Source of the DNA: Brasenia schreberi
Lineage: Eukaryota; Streptophyta; Magnoliopsida; Nymphaeales; Cabombaceae
DNA length: 64,000 nucleotides
Direction of reading: 5' to 3'
Assembly (NCBI GenBank): GCA_036023115.1
Contig: JAYKKT010000089.1
Span: forward strand, 20,393,001-20,457,000
Below, piece by piece: positions 1-9,233 of this stretch. The number at the start of each line of letters is the position of its first letter. Within the stretch, counting starts at the first letter, position 1. A program made the position numbers and the translations under genes. Below the pieces are notes generated by a model. The model saw only the letters and a list, made by a program, of their open reading frames with translations. It was not told where the DNA came from and searched no databases.

Positions 1-148
1 TCGCCCCGATAGAAGTCAGATTTCAAAAACTTTCTTCGCTAGCTTAAACAAGCTAGCTGGCACGCCCTTTTGCTAAAATACGACTTAGACACACGAAAAG
101 ATTCGCTTCAGGCCTAAGAACCAGAAGTGAGGATTTTCCGTGTCTATA
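1..148 (+). repeat. 3' end of a family-B Tat LTR (plus strand)
   Basis: This is the last part of an LTR whose body lies outside the window. It resembles the ends of the solo LTRs at 17220 (minus) and 26768 (plus), sharing the block around AACCAGAAGTGAGGATTTTC and ending in TGTCTATA at 141-148, a decayed form of the usual TGTCTACA. It carries the U5 hairpin GCTAGCTT-aaac-AAGCTAGC at 38-57, followed at once by TGGCACGCCC at 58-67, which matches the first ten bases of the primer-binding sites of elements A and C. The minus-strand pol fragment begins directly after it. Confidence 0.75.
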
Positions 149-1285
149 GTTGGCATTTACATGCCCTCCACATTCTCCATCGTATAATTCATGCATTATC
201 ATCCTAGCCTCCTCAAGGTTGACACACCTCAATAAGATGCAAGTAAAACTCTTTTTATAAAGAATTCCTCCCAAAATCATGTATCGGGTTGAAATCGTTC
301 GAATAAAAGCTTTGTCTTTAGATGAAGCGAATTCTGAAAATCCTTTGTTTTCCAAGAAATCTTTAATGTCTTGAAACCAGGTTTTTTCAGTAGAAGTTGG
401 GTTGTTTTGGTAAATCTCCAAATCGTACGTGGATGGAGTAGGTGAGTGCCATATTTCTAAGGATCGAGTTCCCAAGGTGGGATCGACCCTTAGGGCTGAG
501 CCTAAGGATGAGAGGGCATCGGCTATGCCATTGTCCTCTCTTCCTACGTGTGTGAGTGTACACAATTGGAATGACTCGACCAGTTTGGTGGCCAATTCGT
601 GGTATGGAAGAAGCTTTTCATTTTTGACTTGCCAAATTTTCAACACTTGGTTAATGACAAGTAAAGAGTCTCCAAAGACTTTGATGCATGATGCCCCTAG
701 AGTTTTTGAGATTTTCAAGCCTTGTATGAGTGCTTCATACTCGGCTGTATTGTTGAAACATTCGAAATCTAGGCGAATAGCGATGGGAATTTCTCCCTTT
801 TCAGGAGATATGAGGATGATTCCTGCCCCAGCCCCTCTTTGGTTTCATGCCCCATCGAAGTGCATCTTCCACACTTGGTTTTCATTTAAGCAGTTTGCTA
901 AAATATGGTTTTGAAATTGATTTTGAAAGATGCCCTCGTCGGGCATTTCATCAAGTGTGGGGTATGAATCCTCTAAAGGGAAGTCGGCCACATAGTCAGC
1001 TAGGGCTTGCCCCTTAATGGAGGTTTGATGGTGGAATTTAAGGTCATACTCCATCAAGAGGAGCTGCCATTTACCCAGCCTACCCGTGAGGATAGGTTTT
1101 TCAAATAAGTGCTTGATTGGATCAAGCCTAGACACTATCCAGATCTCATGATCTAGGAAGTAATGTCGAAATTTCTGGCAGGCCCATACCAAGGCCAAGC
1201 ACGTCTTCTCCATGACTTGATAGTTTCTTTCATAAGCCAATAGAGTTTTCGAAATATAGTAAATGGCATACTCTTTATGGGTATC
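149..1285 (-). pseudogene. Ty3/gypsy (Tat) pol fragment: RNase H, second RNase H, integrase N-terminus
   Basis: This is a broken piece of a retrotransposon polyprotein read on the minus strand. From high to low coordinates it encodes the end of the gypsy RNase H (EKTCLALVWACQKFRHYF), a spacer, a second archaeal-type RNase H (WKMHFDGA, then AEYEALIQGL, GDSLLVINQV and IADALSSLG), and the start of the integrase zinc domain (MHELYDGECGGHVNA). The frame stays open from 1294 to 149 except for one TGA at 845-847. It is clearly homologous to 10240-11370 of element A but diverged. RT and gag are absent on one side and the integrase core on the other, because LTR sequence abuts both ends. It cannot make a working pol. 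Confidence 0.9.
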
Positions 1286-3291
1286 TGTAAACAATGAAAA
1301 TTCTCACTTCTGGCTTTTGAGGCCTGAAATGAACCTTCTCGTGCCTACGTCGCTTTTAAAGGGTGTGCCAGCTAGCTTACTTAAACTAGCGAAGGTTTTT
1401 GAAACTTTTGACTTCTTTTGGAGATTGTGGATAAGCGGGATCTTTTCGTTAAAACCTTCTTGAACCGACGCTTAAGGGTTGGTTTTAACACTTGGAAAAC
1501 TTTTGATCTTTTAAACAAATGTATACTTTTGAAAGAAAAGTAAGTGTTTTGATGATTGTATGCCTAAATTACAGTTTTTATTACGGGGGTTGTACGATTC
1601 CAAGTCTTTGAGTTTTAGCTATTTAGGCCGGCTATGTGTGTGCACAAGTGGCCTAAATTTAGCGAGTTTTGAGCGTAGATTTGGGGTTTTCTTTTGAAAA
1701 TGCGCAAATGCAAGGATGCACCAAATGTTTCTCGGGTTTGATATGATGATGTGAGCTAGGCTCGAATTGAAAGCAACTCACACACACAACTTAATGTAAA
1801 TACCCGAATGGAAGTGCAACTCACGCAGCTTAAGGGAAATACCCGAACTTAAAAGCAACTCACACGACTTGAATGTAAATTGCAGAATTGAAATATACTT
1901 ATATCTTAAGAGCAGAAAGGCTCAATGTGAGTGAGTGCTTTTGGTGTGTAAATGGAAAGACAACTCACACGACTGGAATTGAACTTGTCGAAATTCAAAT
2001 ATAAGTATATAGTAAGAGCAGAAAGGCTCAATGCACGCGTGTGTGTAGTGTGAAATTTAAATGACAAACTCACACGACATGAATTGAACTTTACCGAAAT
2101 TGAAATATAGATATATGATAAGAGCGGAAAGGCTCAATGCACGCGTGTGTGTAGTGAGAAATTTAAATGACAAACTCACACGACATGAATTGAACCACCG
2201 GGAAATGTAAGTGCGTACACGACTTAATGTAAAACTCACGCAGCTGAAAAATATAGAAGTATGCTATATCTTATGGGCAACAAAGGCTCAAAACATGCGT
2301 GAGAGTGTGGAGCAAGTGCTGAAGTACTTCTTGGGTGCGAGTATGAAATTTAAATGACAAACTCACACGACGTGAATGTAACAACCCAAATTGAATTGCA
2401 ACTCACACAGCTTTCACTAAAGTAAATACCCAAAGGGAAATATATACTTTAGCTTAAGAGCGAAGGCTCAATGTATGTGCAATCGTGTGCAATTAAGAGC
2501 GGAAAGGCTCAAGTGCACGTGGGTGTTTTGTGTATGTCTAAGAGCAATATGGCTCGAGTGTACATGTGTGCTTTGTGTATCAAGCATGAATATTACATTT
2601 CGGGGGGAGACTACGCTCCATTATTACAATCCCATATCGAATTGAATTGAATTTTAAAGGAGTAAGGTAAAAACCGAATTTAAACACTTACAAGTGGTCG
2701 GCTTTTCCTGTCAACATGCTTGGGTTTGTCCACCTTGGCAGCTAAGAGATGGGTCTCCCTAGGTGGGCTTTTGACATGAGTTTAGAGGGTATGCTTGGGG
2801 GCAACCGGGTTTTTAGACTTAGGAAGGGCTTTGGTTCGGCTAAGATGTAGGGCTGGCTAAGGTAAGTCACGGCCTAAGTGGGGCAGGTCCTAATTGGCAC
2901 TAAGGGGAAGGGATGCAGCTGGGAGGTCTTGGCTAAGGTAGGGTCTTGGATGTGGGCTGGGAGCTAGGCAGTGGTGTGCTGGAGTTAGGCGCTAGGGATA
3001 ATGGGATGCGGCGCAGCAGGTGCTGGGACGCAGCGCTGGATTGCGGTGCGGCAGGTTACGGTAGGGACGACAGGGAGTGATGGGGCACTAGGCGATGGTG
3101 CGGGTGCTAGGAATGGCAGACTGTGGGGCGCTAGGCGTGCTGGGGGGGAGTAATGGGGTGCTAGGTGTGTCGGTTGTTGAAAGGTGGCAGGTGGGTGGTC
3201 ACGGTAGGTGCTGGGATTCGGGATGGGTAGTAGGTACTGGGGTTCGGGATGGGTGGCAGGTGCTGGGGTTCGGGACGGGTGGCAGGTGGTT
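1286..3291 (-). repeat. family-B LTR copy B1, 3' two thirds (minus strand)
   Basis: This is the same LTR family as 17220-20595. On the minus strand the LTR ends at 1286 (plus strand TGTAAAC; GTTTACA as read). It carries the U5 hairpins (1371-1390 and 1459-1476), a tandem-repeat zone at about 1750-2580 with recurring ACTCACACGAC and AAGAGCGGAAAGGCTCAATG, and the GGAG/CTCC motif at 2590-2632. A GC-rich part of degenerate GGTGCTGGGATTCGGG-like repeats follows. Element A interrupts it at 3292, and it resumes at 15754. The short ORFs here (for example 2985-3320 and 3095-3301) are repeat artefacts. Confidence 0.82.
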
Positions 3292-3296
3292 AGGGT
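3292..3296. repeat. target-site duplication AGGGT, left copy
   Basis: AGGGT directly precedes the first base (TGTAAAC) of the 5' LTR of element A. The same five bases follow the 3' LTR at 15749-15753. Five-base target duplications are usual for Ty3/gypsy integration. Confidence 0.92.
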
Positions 3297-4004
3297 TGTA
3301 AACACCCAAAATTTTTTCAAGTATTTTCAAAAACTCCTAAATTTTGAAGGCCAATTTAAAGCCTTTATGAACCTTTAAATTCAAAATCCCCAAATTTTAA
3401 AGTTTAGACCTTCTGGGAGAATATTTCAAAATAAAGGTTTTAAATCCAAATAGCCCATGAGTTTCGAAGTAGGCGGAGACCCAATCCAGGCCTCGATTCC
3501 CGAAAAGAAGATAAAGTGTATCAAGATACGGATCAAGTTAAATCAGATTGATTCCCAAAAGCGGAGAAGATTGAAGCATATCAAGTTCAAATTCAACAAC
3601 TTATCCAAATGGAAGGTCAAGACCGATCAAATCCAAGTTTGTCCGATCAAGATGGGGCCAACTTGGAACCAAGACTCGAGGCCATGGTAACAAGCTCATT
3701 CAATTCTAGAAGATTTCAAGTGTAACTCAAAAGCAAAAGGTGGGAGCCGAATCAAAGAAAGAAGCGAATTCAAGTGGGTCGAAGTTTAAAGAAATCAGCC
3801 CAAACAAAACATGTTGCACATTGTAAGGTTGTTTAAAACCAACCACATGCTCTAGGGCTACACCAAGCCATGGCACCTATACCAGCCCATATGGGCTGGT
3901 CCGAATCGACTCAATGAAGAACTACAAGAAGCCGGTTTGGAGCGGATCAAATCCACCAAGCTAAAGCTCCAACCCGCCCCACAAGAAACCACTAGAACCA
4001 GCCC

Positions 4005-4040
4005 CCCTTGGCCTATAAAAAGGCCCAAGAGGGGGGGGCG
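4005..4040 (+). promoter_or_regulatory. TATA box of element A within an inverted repeat
   Basis: TATAAAAA at 4014-4021 is flanked by CTTGGCC on the left and GGCCCAAG on the right. Longer C-run and G-run arms continue the pairing with small bulges. The 3' LTR has the same arrangement with TATA at 14267-14274. A TATA box 1.5 kb upstream of the PBS is expected for the pol II promoter in U3. Confidence 0.75.
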
Positions 4041-5317
4041 GGTTCCATAACTTGGAGATTGGAGAGAGAAGAGAGAGAAGAGAGAGACCTTGGGTGGTGT
4101 GTGCTAGATTAGGTGCAGAAATTTTCAGCAAGGAGGGACGTCTTCTATTGTGGGGGAAGAAGGGGAAGCTAGGTGAGAGCTTGTAGGAGTTGAGAAGGAA
4201 GGCCATCAAGAGGAAGGCCGGCTTCATCATTGAAACCCGGTCCTTCACCATCCAAAACTCGTGTAAGACCTTTCTTTCTTAATCTAAGTTTCATTCTCTT
4301 CCATTCAATTCATTAAATGGGGTTGTATTAATGGAGTTTCATCTCCCCCCGAGTTGTAATAATCTAGCTTTGCTGCCATTTCAATTTCGTGGATGAAACA
4401 CTATACACCCACATGCACGCCAAGTGTTTGCTTTAATGCTTCTCCCTTCCTATATGCTATATACCCTCTATACTTCTAACCCCCTCTATGTCTAAGCTAT
4501 AAAGTACTTTCCATTCATTTATATTCCAGCAAATTTGCTTTAAGGGTTGTTGCATTTTAATTTCGTGTGGGTTATGCATCATTACATTTATAAAACAAAA
4601 AACCGGATTTCAGCATCTCTGTATATGTCTGTTTCTGCAATTTTAATTTTGTGATGCTTGCTCCGATTGTCTCAAAATTTGGCATACTGATTCCACACAC
4701 ATTTGGACACTCTGTATAAAATTGGCAAGATTTTAGGGCCGCTCAGCCATGTAATAAAAGCATATTAAGAACGACCAGATTTCTGCACCACTGTCTGCAT
4801 AGTCAGATTTCCTGAAAGAGAGGTTGGGTAAAAGTCTCATATCTCTGTCCACAAGAGTCCAAATTAGTTGATTTTTGATGCATTAGAAATCTAACATCGA
4901 TATCTTTCCAGCAACATTAAAATCATCAAAATCGGAGTTCTGAGCAGAGAGATACAGACTCATCTTTGAGTTTCTGTATTTCTGAAACAGAACTGTTCGA
5001 GTGAGTGAGGTGGTCTGAGTAGATTATTTGTTTATGATTCAATACTACTCCAAATGCATATTTGAAAAAGTCTATAGTCTCTCCACACTACTAGCTTCGT
5101 TTGGTAAAATTTTGATAATTTTTGGAAGTCTGTAATGCCTTGAAAACTCTCCTAGAAAACAGCTTTGAAAACAGAATTCTCTATTTTCAGCAGCTTGTGT
5201 TTTTCCAAGTATTGAATCCGAGTGCACAAGTTCAACAAATTTTTCAAAGACACTTGTTTATGTAAAAGGGAATCATGTTTGCTGTAAAATGAAATTTCTA
5301 AGCGCTCAACACTGACC

Positions 5318-5411
5318 CTTGAGCATCGGCTCAAGAAGGTGTGAGTGAAAAGATCCCGCTTGCACACAATCGCCTAGAAGTCTTACAAACATTTGCTAGT
5401 TTTGAACTAGC
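5318..5411 (+). promoter_or_regulatory. U5 structured block of element A (two hairpins)
   Basis: Hairpin 1 (5318-5335) is CTTGAGC-ATCG-GCTCAAG, seven perfect pairs with a four-base loop. Hairpin 2 (5395-5411) is GCTAGTT-ttg-AACTAGC. Between them is a conserved stretch containing AAAAGATCCCGCTTG. It is followed at 5412 by TGACACGCTC, a decayed match to the PBS start. The same layout occurs in every LTR in this window that retains U5. It would lie in the RNA leader before the PBS. A role in packaging, dimerisation or reverse transcription is inference. Confidence 0.7.
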
Positions 5412-5500
5412 TGACACGCTCGCGCAAGCGTAGGGGTGGAAAATTTCATTTCAAGTTTGTCTCATAAACTTTGGAATGAGAATTTTCATGTCTACAGAAA

Positions 5501-5518
5501 TGGCACGCCCGATGGGAC
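5501..5518 (+). other. primer-binding site of element A
   Basis: TGGCACGCCCGATGGGAC starts four bases after the LTR end. The leading TGG pairs with a tRNA CCA end. Element C has the near-identical TGGCACGCCCGGTGGGAC at 38361-38378, also after a four-base spacer. I did not assign the tRNA. Confidence 0.85.
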
Positions 5519-5626
5519 TCGGGTCTTGAGGAATTTCTAAGCAAATAAGACTCCCAAAAATCTTTTCAAAGTGTTTTTAACATTGGTAAATTGTGCACGT
5601 GTAGGATTTTCAAGGCCCATAAGATC

Positions 5627-7003
5627 ATGTCAAGTTCGGATGGTTCTTACGAGGTGTCGAGCCGGGCTTCATGCTCGTCAAGTCAATTTTCGAAAAGATT
5701 TTCAAAAACAAATTTCAAAAACAAGAAAGAGTCATTAGAAGAATTGAGGAAAGAATTCGAAGCAAGAATCACCGCTCTCAGCCAAGAGGCCGAAGCGGTC
5801 GAATCCTGCTCATCCCATGGGAGGCAAACTAGGGCTCGAAAGAAAACAAACAAACCCAAAAAACCCAAAGAGACCTCCACTATATAGGGGGACAGAGAGC
5901 TTGAGTCATTCACGTTGAAAGATCGCAAGGCCCCTCAACAACTACTAAGGGGCCAGGCCAAGGAAAAGAGGTCATATGCCCTATGCGATTTTTTACCTTC
6001 TGATTACCAAACGGATAGCGACGATGACATACCGAATTTTCATCGGTATGATGGGACGGGGGATCCTAGATCCCACCTCCAACTCTTTTCCCGCCGAGCA
6101 TACAAAAAGAAGAAAGACTCGGCTAAGTGGATCTACTGGTTCCCCCTCTCCCTTAAGAGAACCGCTTCCAAGTGGCTCGCTTCCTATGACTTGAGCCAAT
6201 TTGCCACTTTTGAAGAGTTGACAAATGGGTTCATGCAAAGATTTTCACACAACGTGGAAGTGACCCCCACTTTGAACACCCTAAGGGACACGAAACAAGC
6301 CACGAACGAGGATGATCATGCATTTATCGTTCGATGGAGGTCTTTATTGGGGCAAGTAAGAGAGCCCATCTCAGAAGGATGTGCCGTGATGCTCATCCTT
6401 GAAAATTTCAAACCCGAGCTGAAAATGCTCCTTTCCCTCCATGAAATTTCTACTTTCCACAAACTAATCAAGAAGGCTTCTCTATTCGAAGCAAATATGA
6501 AAAAGGGGGTCTATGATGACTTGTGGAAAGGCAAATTTTTTTCGAAAACTCTTTTTGAAAAGCCCGGGACTTACGGGCCAACTACTACGGACAATGGGGC
6601 AAAACCCCAAAAAGTTGCAAATGTCCGAGTAGAACCAAGCCCGACCGGCACTTAAAAAATTGAACTGAAGAACAAGAAGTTTCAAAAGTCTTTCGATAAA
6701 AGGGAGTACACCCCGTTGGGGCAGCCCATCACAGAGGTCCTCGACCTCCTGCTCGCCTAAGAAATGGTGACACTTCCGGAAGTTCCCGAGGGGACACCCC
6801 CTAAAGGGAAATTTTTAAACAAGTTTTGCAAGTATCATAGGCTCAATGGCCATGATACAAATCACTGCTACACCCTTTTAAACAAAATAGAGGACTTGAT
6901 CGAGCAAGGCCGGCTCCAGGTCACCGAGGAACCGGAGCCCGCCCAAGCCGTACTCAAGGAACCCTTCCCCAACCATGCAAGCACTAACGGGAAGGACAAG
7001 TAG
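5627..7003 (+). pseudogene. gag of element A (broken by stops)
   Basis: Capsid-type polyprotein of a Tat element. The start at 5627 (MSSSDGSYE) is supported by the matching MSSLDDS start in element D. The first part (to a TAG at 5885) is a basic, low-complexity region. The capsid-like core runs 5915-6655 (LPSDYQTDSDDDIPNFHRYD, then WIYWFPLSLKRTASKWL and FEELTNGFMQRFSHN). After a TAA at 6653 and another at 6758 comes the zinc-finger-like segment CKYHRLNGHDTNHCYTLLNK (CHHC spacing) with IEDLIEQGRL, typical of this clade. A TAG at 7001 ends the last part. All pieces are in one frame, so the damage is by nonsense changes rather than indels. Confidence 0.88.
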
Positions 7004-7024
7004 GTATATGCTCTCTCCTCTCAT

Positions 7025-8296
7025 TTGAATGGTTCGGAACATGCATGGCATACGGATCGCACTACTTGTCACACACCACTGCTCGTAATAAAAAAAGCCA
7101 AACAAGTAGTGATCTGGGGAGCGCTTAGAGTCCCGCCCCCAGCTAGAGCCTTATTAGAGATTCGAGGTGCTCCCAAGCATCAAACTAGAGCCCACCTAGG
7201 AATGAGCCATAGGGAAGGTGTGGATGAGGTCACTAGATCCGGAAGGATCTACCAACCCCCACACTTAGCAAAAGATGCTAGCAAGGAAGCGGTCATTATC
7301 CCCGGCCCTTCAAAATCATGCATTCCCAAAGCATCACATCTCATGGGTAAAAACAATGTGTTAACCCTATATGATTTTGAAAATCACCTTGCTAAGATTC
7401 CCATAAACATGTCTATCCTAGAACTTATCCAAACATCCCCTAGACATAGACAAGTTTTAGAAAAGATCTTAGACAAGGCCAAGGTTAACCCAACCATAAC
7501 CCCTGAGTCCCTCTCCTTCCTAGTCTCACCCATTTGTGCTAAAACTCCCATTGTGTTTTCGGAAGATGAGCTAGAACAACCCTACCAAAACCATAACCAA
7601 GCCTTGCATATAGAGGTGGTATTGAATCACCATCCTCTAGACAAGTGTTTGGTTGATGGCGAAGGAGGTCTAAATATACTTCCACTACACATAGCCTACA
7701 AAATAGGAGTCTCCTTGACCTCTCTAAACCCGAGTTCCATCGTGATCACAGGATACGATGAAAACGCATCTAAACCTTTAGGAGTCATAGAGTTACCCAT
7801 AGAAGTAGGGGGCATGAGTCATTCTGGGGTGTTTCATGTTTTAGACATACACCCCCATTATAACCTACTCCTAGGAAGGCCATGGATACACAGCTTGCGG
7901 GCTGTGCCATCCACCTTTCATAGGTGTGTAAAAATATCCCTCCAAAACCAAGTTGTGGTAATTCTAGGAGAGAATCACCCCCAGCTGCAGGGAATACAAA
8001 ATTTCCCATGCTTATCAGGTGATAAAACCCATGAGTCAAAACTAGATGAACCCTTGGTAGCTCATCCCAAACCAAAAGGTGTCGTGCACATAAAAGGGCC
8101 GCCCAAGGCTAGCCCGCTCAAGACCATCTCAAAACTACCCAAAGTCCTCCCCAAGTCCATAAAAGTGTTTGAGCATGACATGGACGACACCAAGTTCAAA
8201 GGCCATCCTCTTTATAAAACATTTTCAAAATTAAAGAAGCCTTGGAACATGATGTTGAACATGGGTTATATGCCTTATCAAGGCCTAGGGAGCTAA
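7025..8296 (+). pseudogene. aspartic protease and G-patch region of element A
   Basis: In frame with gag. The N-terminal half is a linker (EVTRSGRIYQPPHLAKDA). The retropepsin-like domain is at about 7600-7960: LDKCLVDGEGGLNILPLH carries the active-site Asp, then PLGVIELPIEVGG and the flap-end signature LLLGRPWIHSLRAVPSTFHR. The active-site context VDGEGG differs from the usual D-[GST]-[GAS], so activity is doubtful. The C-terminus has MMLNMGYMPYQGLG, the start of a G-patch-like motif. A TAA at 8294 interrupts it, and NQGRLEPI continues in the same frame, so the stop lies inside the motif. G-patches after the protease are known in some retroelements. Confidence 0.82.
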
Positions 8297-8467
8297 AACC
8301 AAGGTCGTCTTGAACCTATAGTGTCAAACATAAACCAAAACCGGTATGGGATAGGCTACGACCCATCCATACCTCCCGAACCTCCTCCCGTGACCACCTG
8401 GGTCAAGGGTGCCTTAGAACCTCCTAACACCGAAACCTATGACTTAGACCTCTTATTTAGAGCCTAA
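8297..8467 (+). pseudogene. post-G-patch segment ending in a TAATG stop/start overlap
   Basis: The frame continues past the TAA as NQGRLEPI...WVKGALEPPNTETYDLDLLF and stops at TAA 8465-8467. That stop overlaps an ATG at 8467 which opens the next frame. The segment is recognisably conserved in element D (about 42780-42930, minus: WVKGALEPTKTETYGLDLLF), so it was once coding. Just downstream lies TTTTCTTTGTAGG (8476-8488), which looks like a 3' splice site. Confidence 0.6.
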
Positions 8468-9207
8468 TGCATGGTGTTTTCTTTGTAGGTTTGATGGAAG
8501 ACCCCGCCACATCCAAAAACCCAAAAAAATTAGAAATTTGCAAAATCCAAAAACATTTAGAAAGTTCCCAAAACCCAAAAACAATAGAAAATTTCAAAAA
8601 TCTCGAAAAGAATGTGATTTACATTTCTCCTCCTTCTATTTGTTTACAAAAAGCCAAAAAAATTGAAAATTTTGAAAATTCTAAAAAGAATGTGGTTTTT
8701 GTTCCTTCCTTGTGTTTACAAAAAGCCAAAAAAATTGAAAAATGCGAAAACACCAAAAACAAGGTTTTATACATTCCATCTCCGAAGAGCAATTTCGAAA
8801 AAGCCAAAAAAATCGAAAATCTTGGAAAACCCAAAAACATTGTCTTTGTGAAAAGCCCTAGTCTTTTGAAAGTGGTAGATGTTCCAAAACCGTGTGCCTT
8901 GCCTAGCACTTTCATAGAACCCAAATTTCTCAAGAGCAATCAAAGCGAAGAGGAAGATCCCCTCGTCCATGAGGAGGACCAAACCTCCGAGCTTCCCGAG
9001 TTCCATAGAATCCTTGATTTAGAAAAATCTTCAAATTCTGTAGGAGGGGATTTTGTGGAAGTAAATCTAGGGAGTGAGTCTAATCCTAAGCATGTTAAAA
9101 TAGGCGCATGTTTACATGAGCATGAAAGGACATCATTCATCACATTTCTCAAATCATATGTAGATGTGTTTGCATGGACCTATGAAGACATAAAGCAAAT
9201 GGTTTAG
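8467..9207 (+). pseudogene. Lys/Asn-rich repeat linker and RT N-terminal extension of element A
   Basis: A spacer between protease and RT. Residues about 20-140 consist of four imperfect units of about 25-28 residues built on QKAKKIENFENSKKNVVFVP and variants (ENFKNLEKNVIYISP, IEKCENTKNKVLYIPSP, IENLGKPKNIVFVKSP). The end (FLKSYVDVFAWTYEDIKQMV) is the usual lead-in to the gypsy RT. A TAG at 9205 and frame changes follow. The function of the repeats is unknown. Their basic, asparagine-rich composition could be disordered or nucleic-acid binding. A matching K/F/N-rich region exists in element D. Confidence 0.7.
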
Positions 9208-9233
9208 AAAACTTAGTCTATGAAGACCCAATG

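Larger units (their letters stand above)
3297..5496 (+). repeat. 5' LTR of element A
   Basis: The LTR begins TGTAAACACCC and ends CATGTCTACA. U3 contains a TATA box (4014-4021, TATAAAAA) inside an imperfect inverted repeat that brings CCCCCC-TTGG-CC opposite GGCCCAA-GA-GGGGGG. The likely transcript start is therefore near 4045. Downstream come GGGGTTGTATTAATGGAG (4319-4336), which starts a hairpin motif shared with the other LTR families, and U5 with hairpins at 5318-5335 and 5395-5411. The ORF-like stretch at 3457-3690 recurs in the 3' LTR and has no recognised product. Confidence 0.93.

Noticed and set aside
429..914. 161-residue plus-strand ORF opposite the pol fragment
   Set aside because: Shadow of the minus-strand RNase H frame. 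The matching shadow appears opposite element A at 10597-10911.
2985..3320. Pro-rich and Gly-rich ORFs on both strands
   Set aside because: Artefacts of the GC-rich repeats of LTR B1. The minus-strand ORF crosses the insertion point of element A.
3457..3690. 77-residue frame repeated at 13711-13944
   Set aside because: The duplication is due to the two LTRs of element A. It lies in U3 upstream of TATA and shows no family resemblance.
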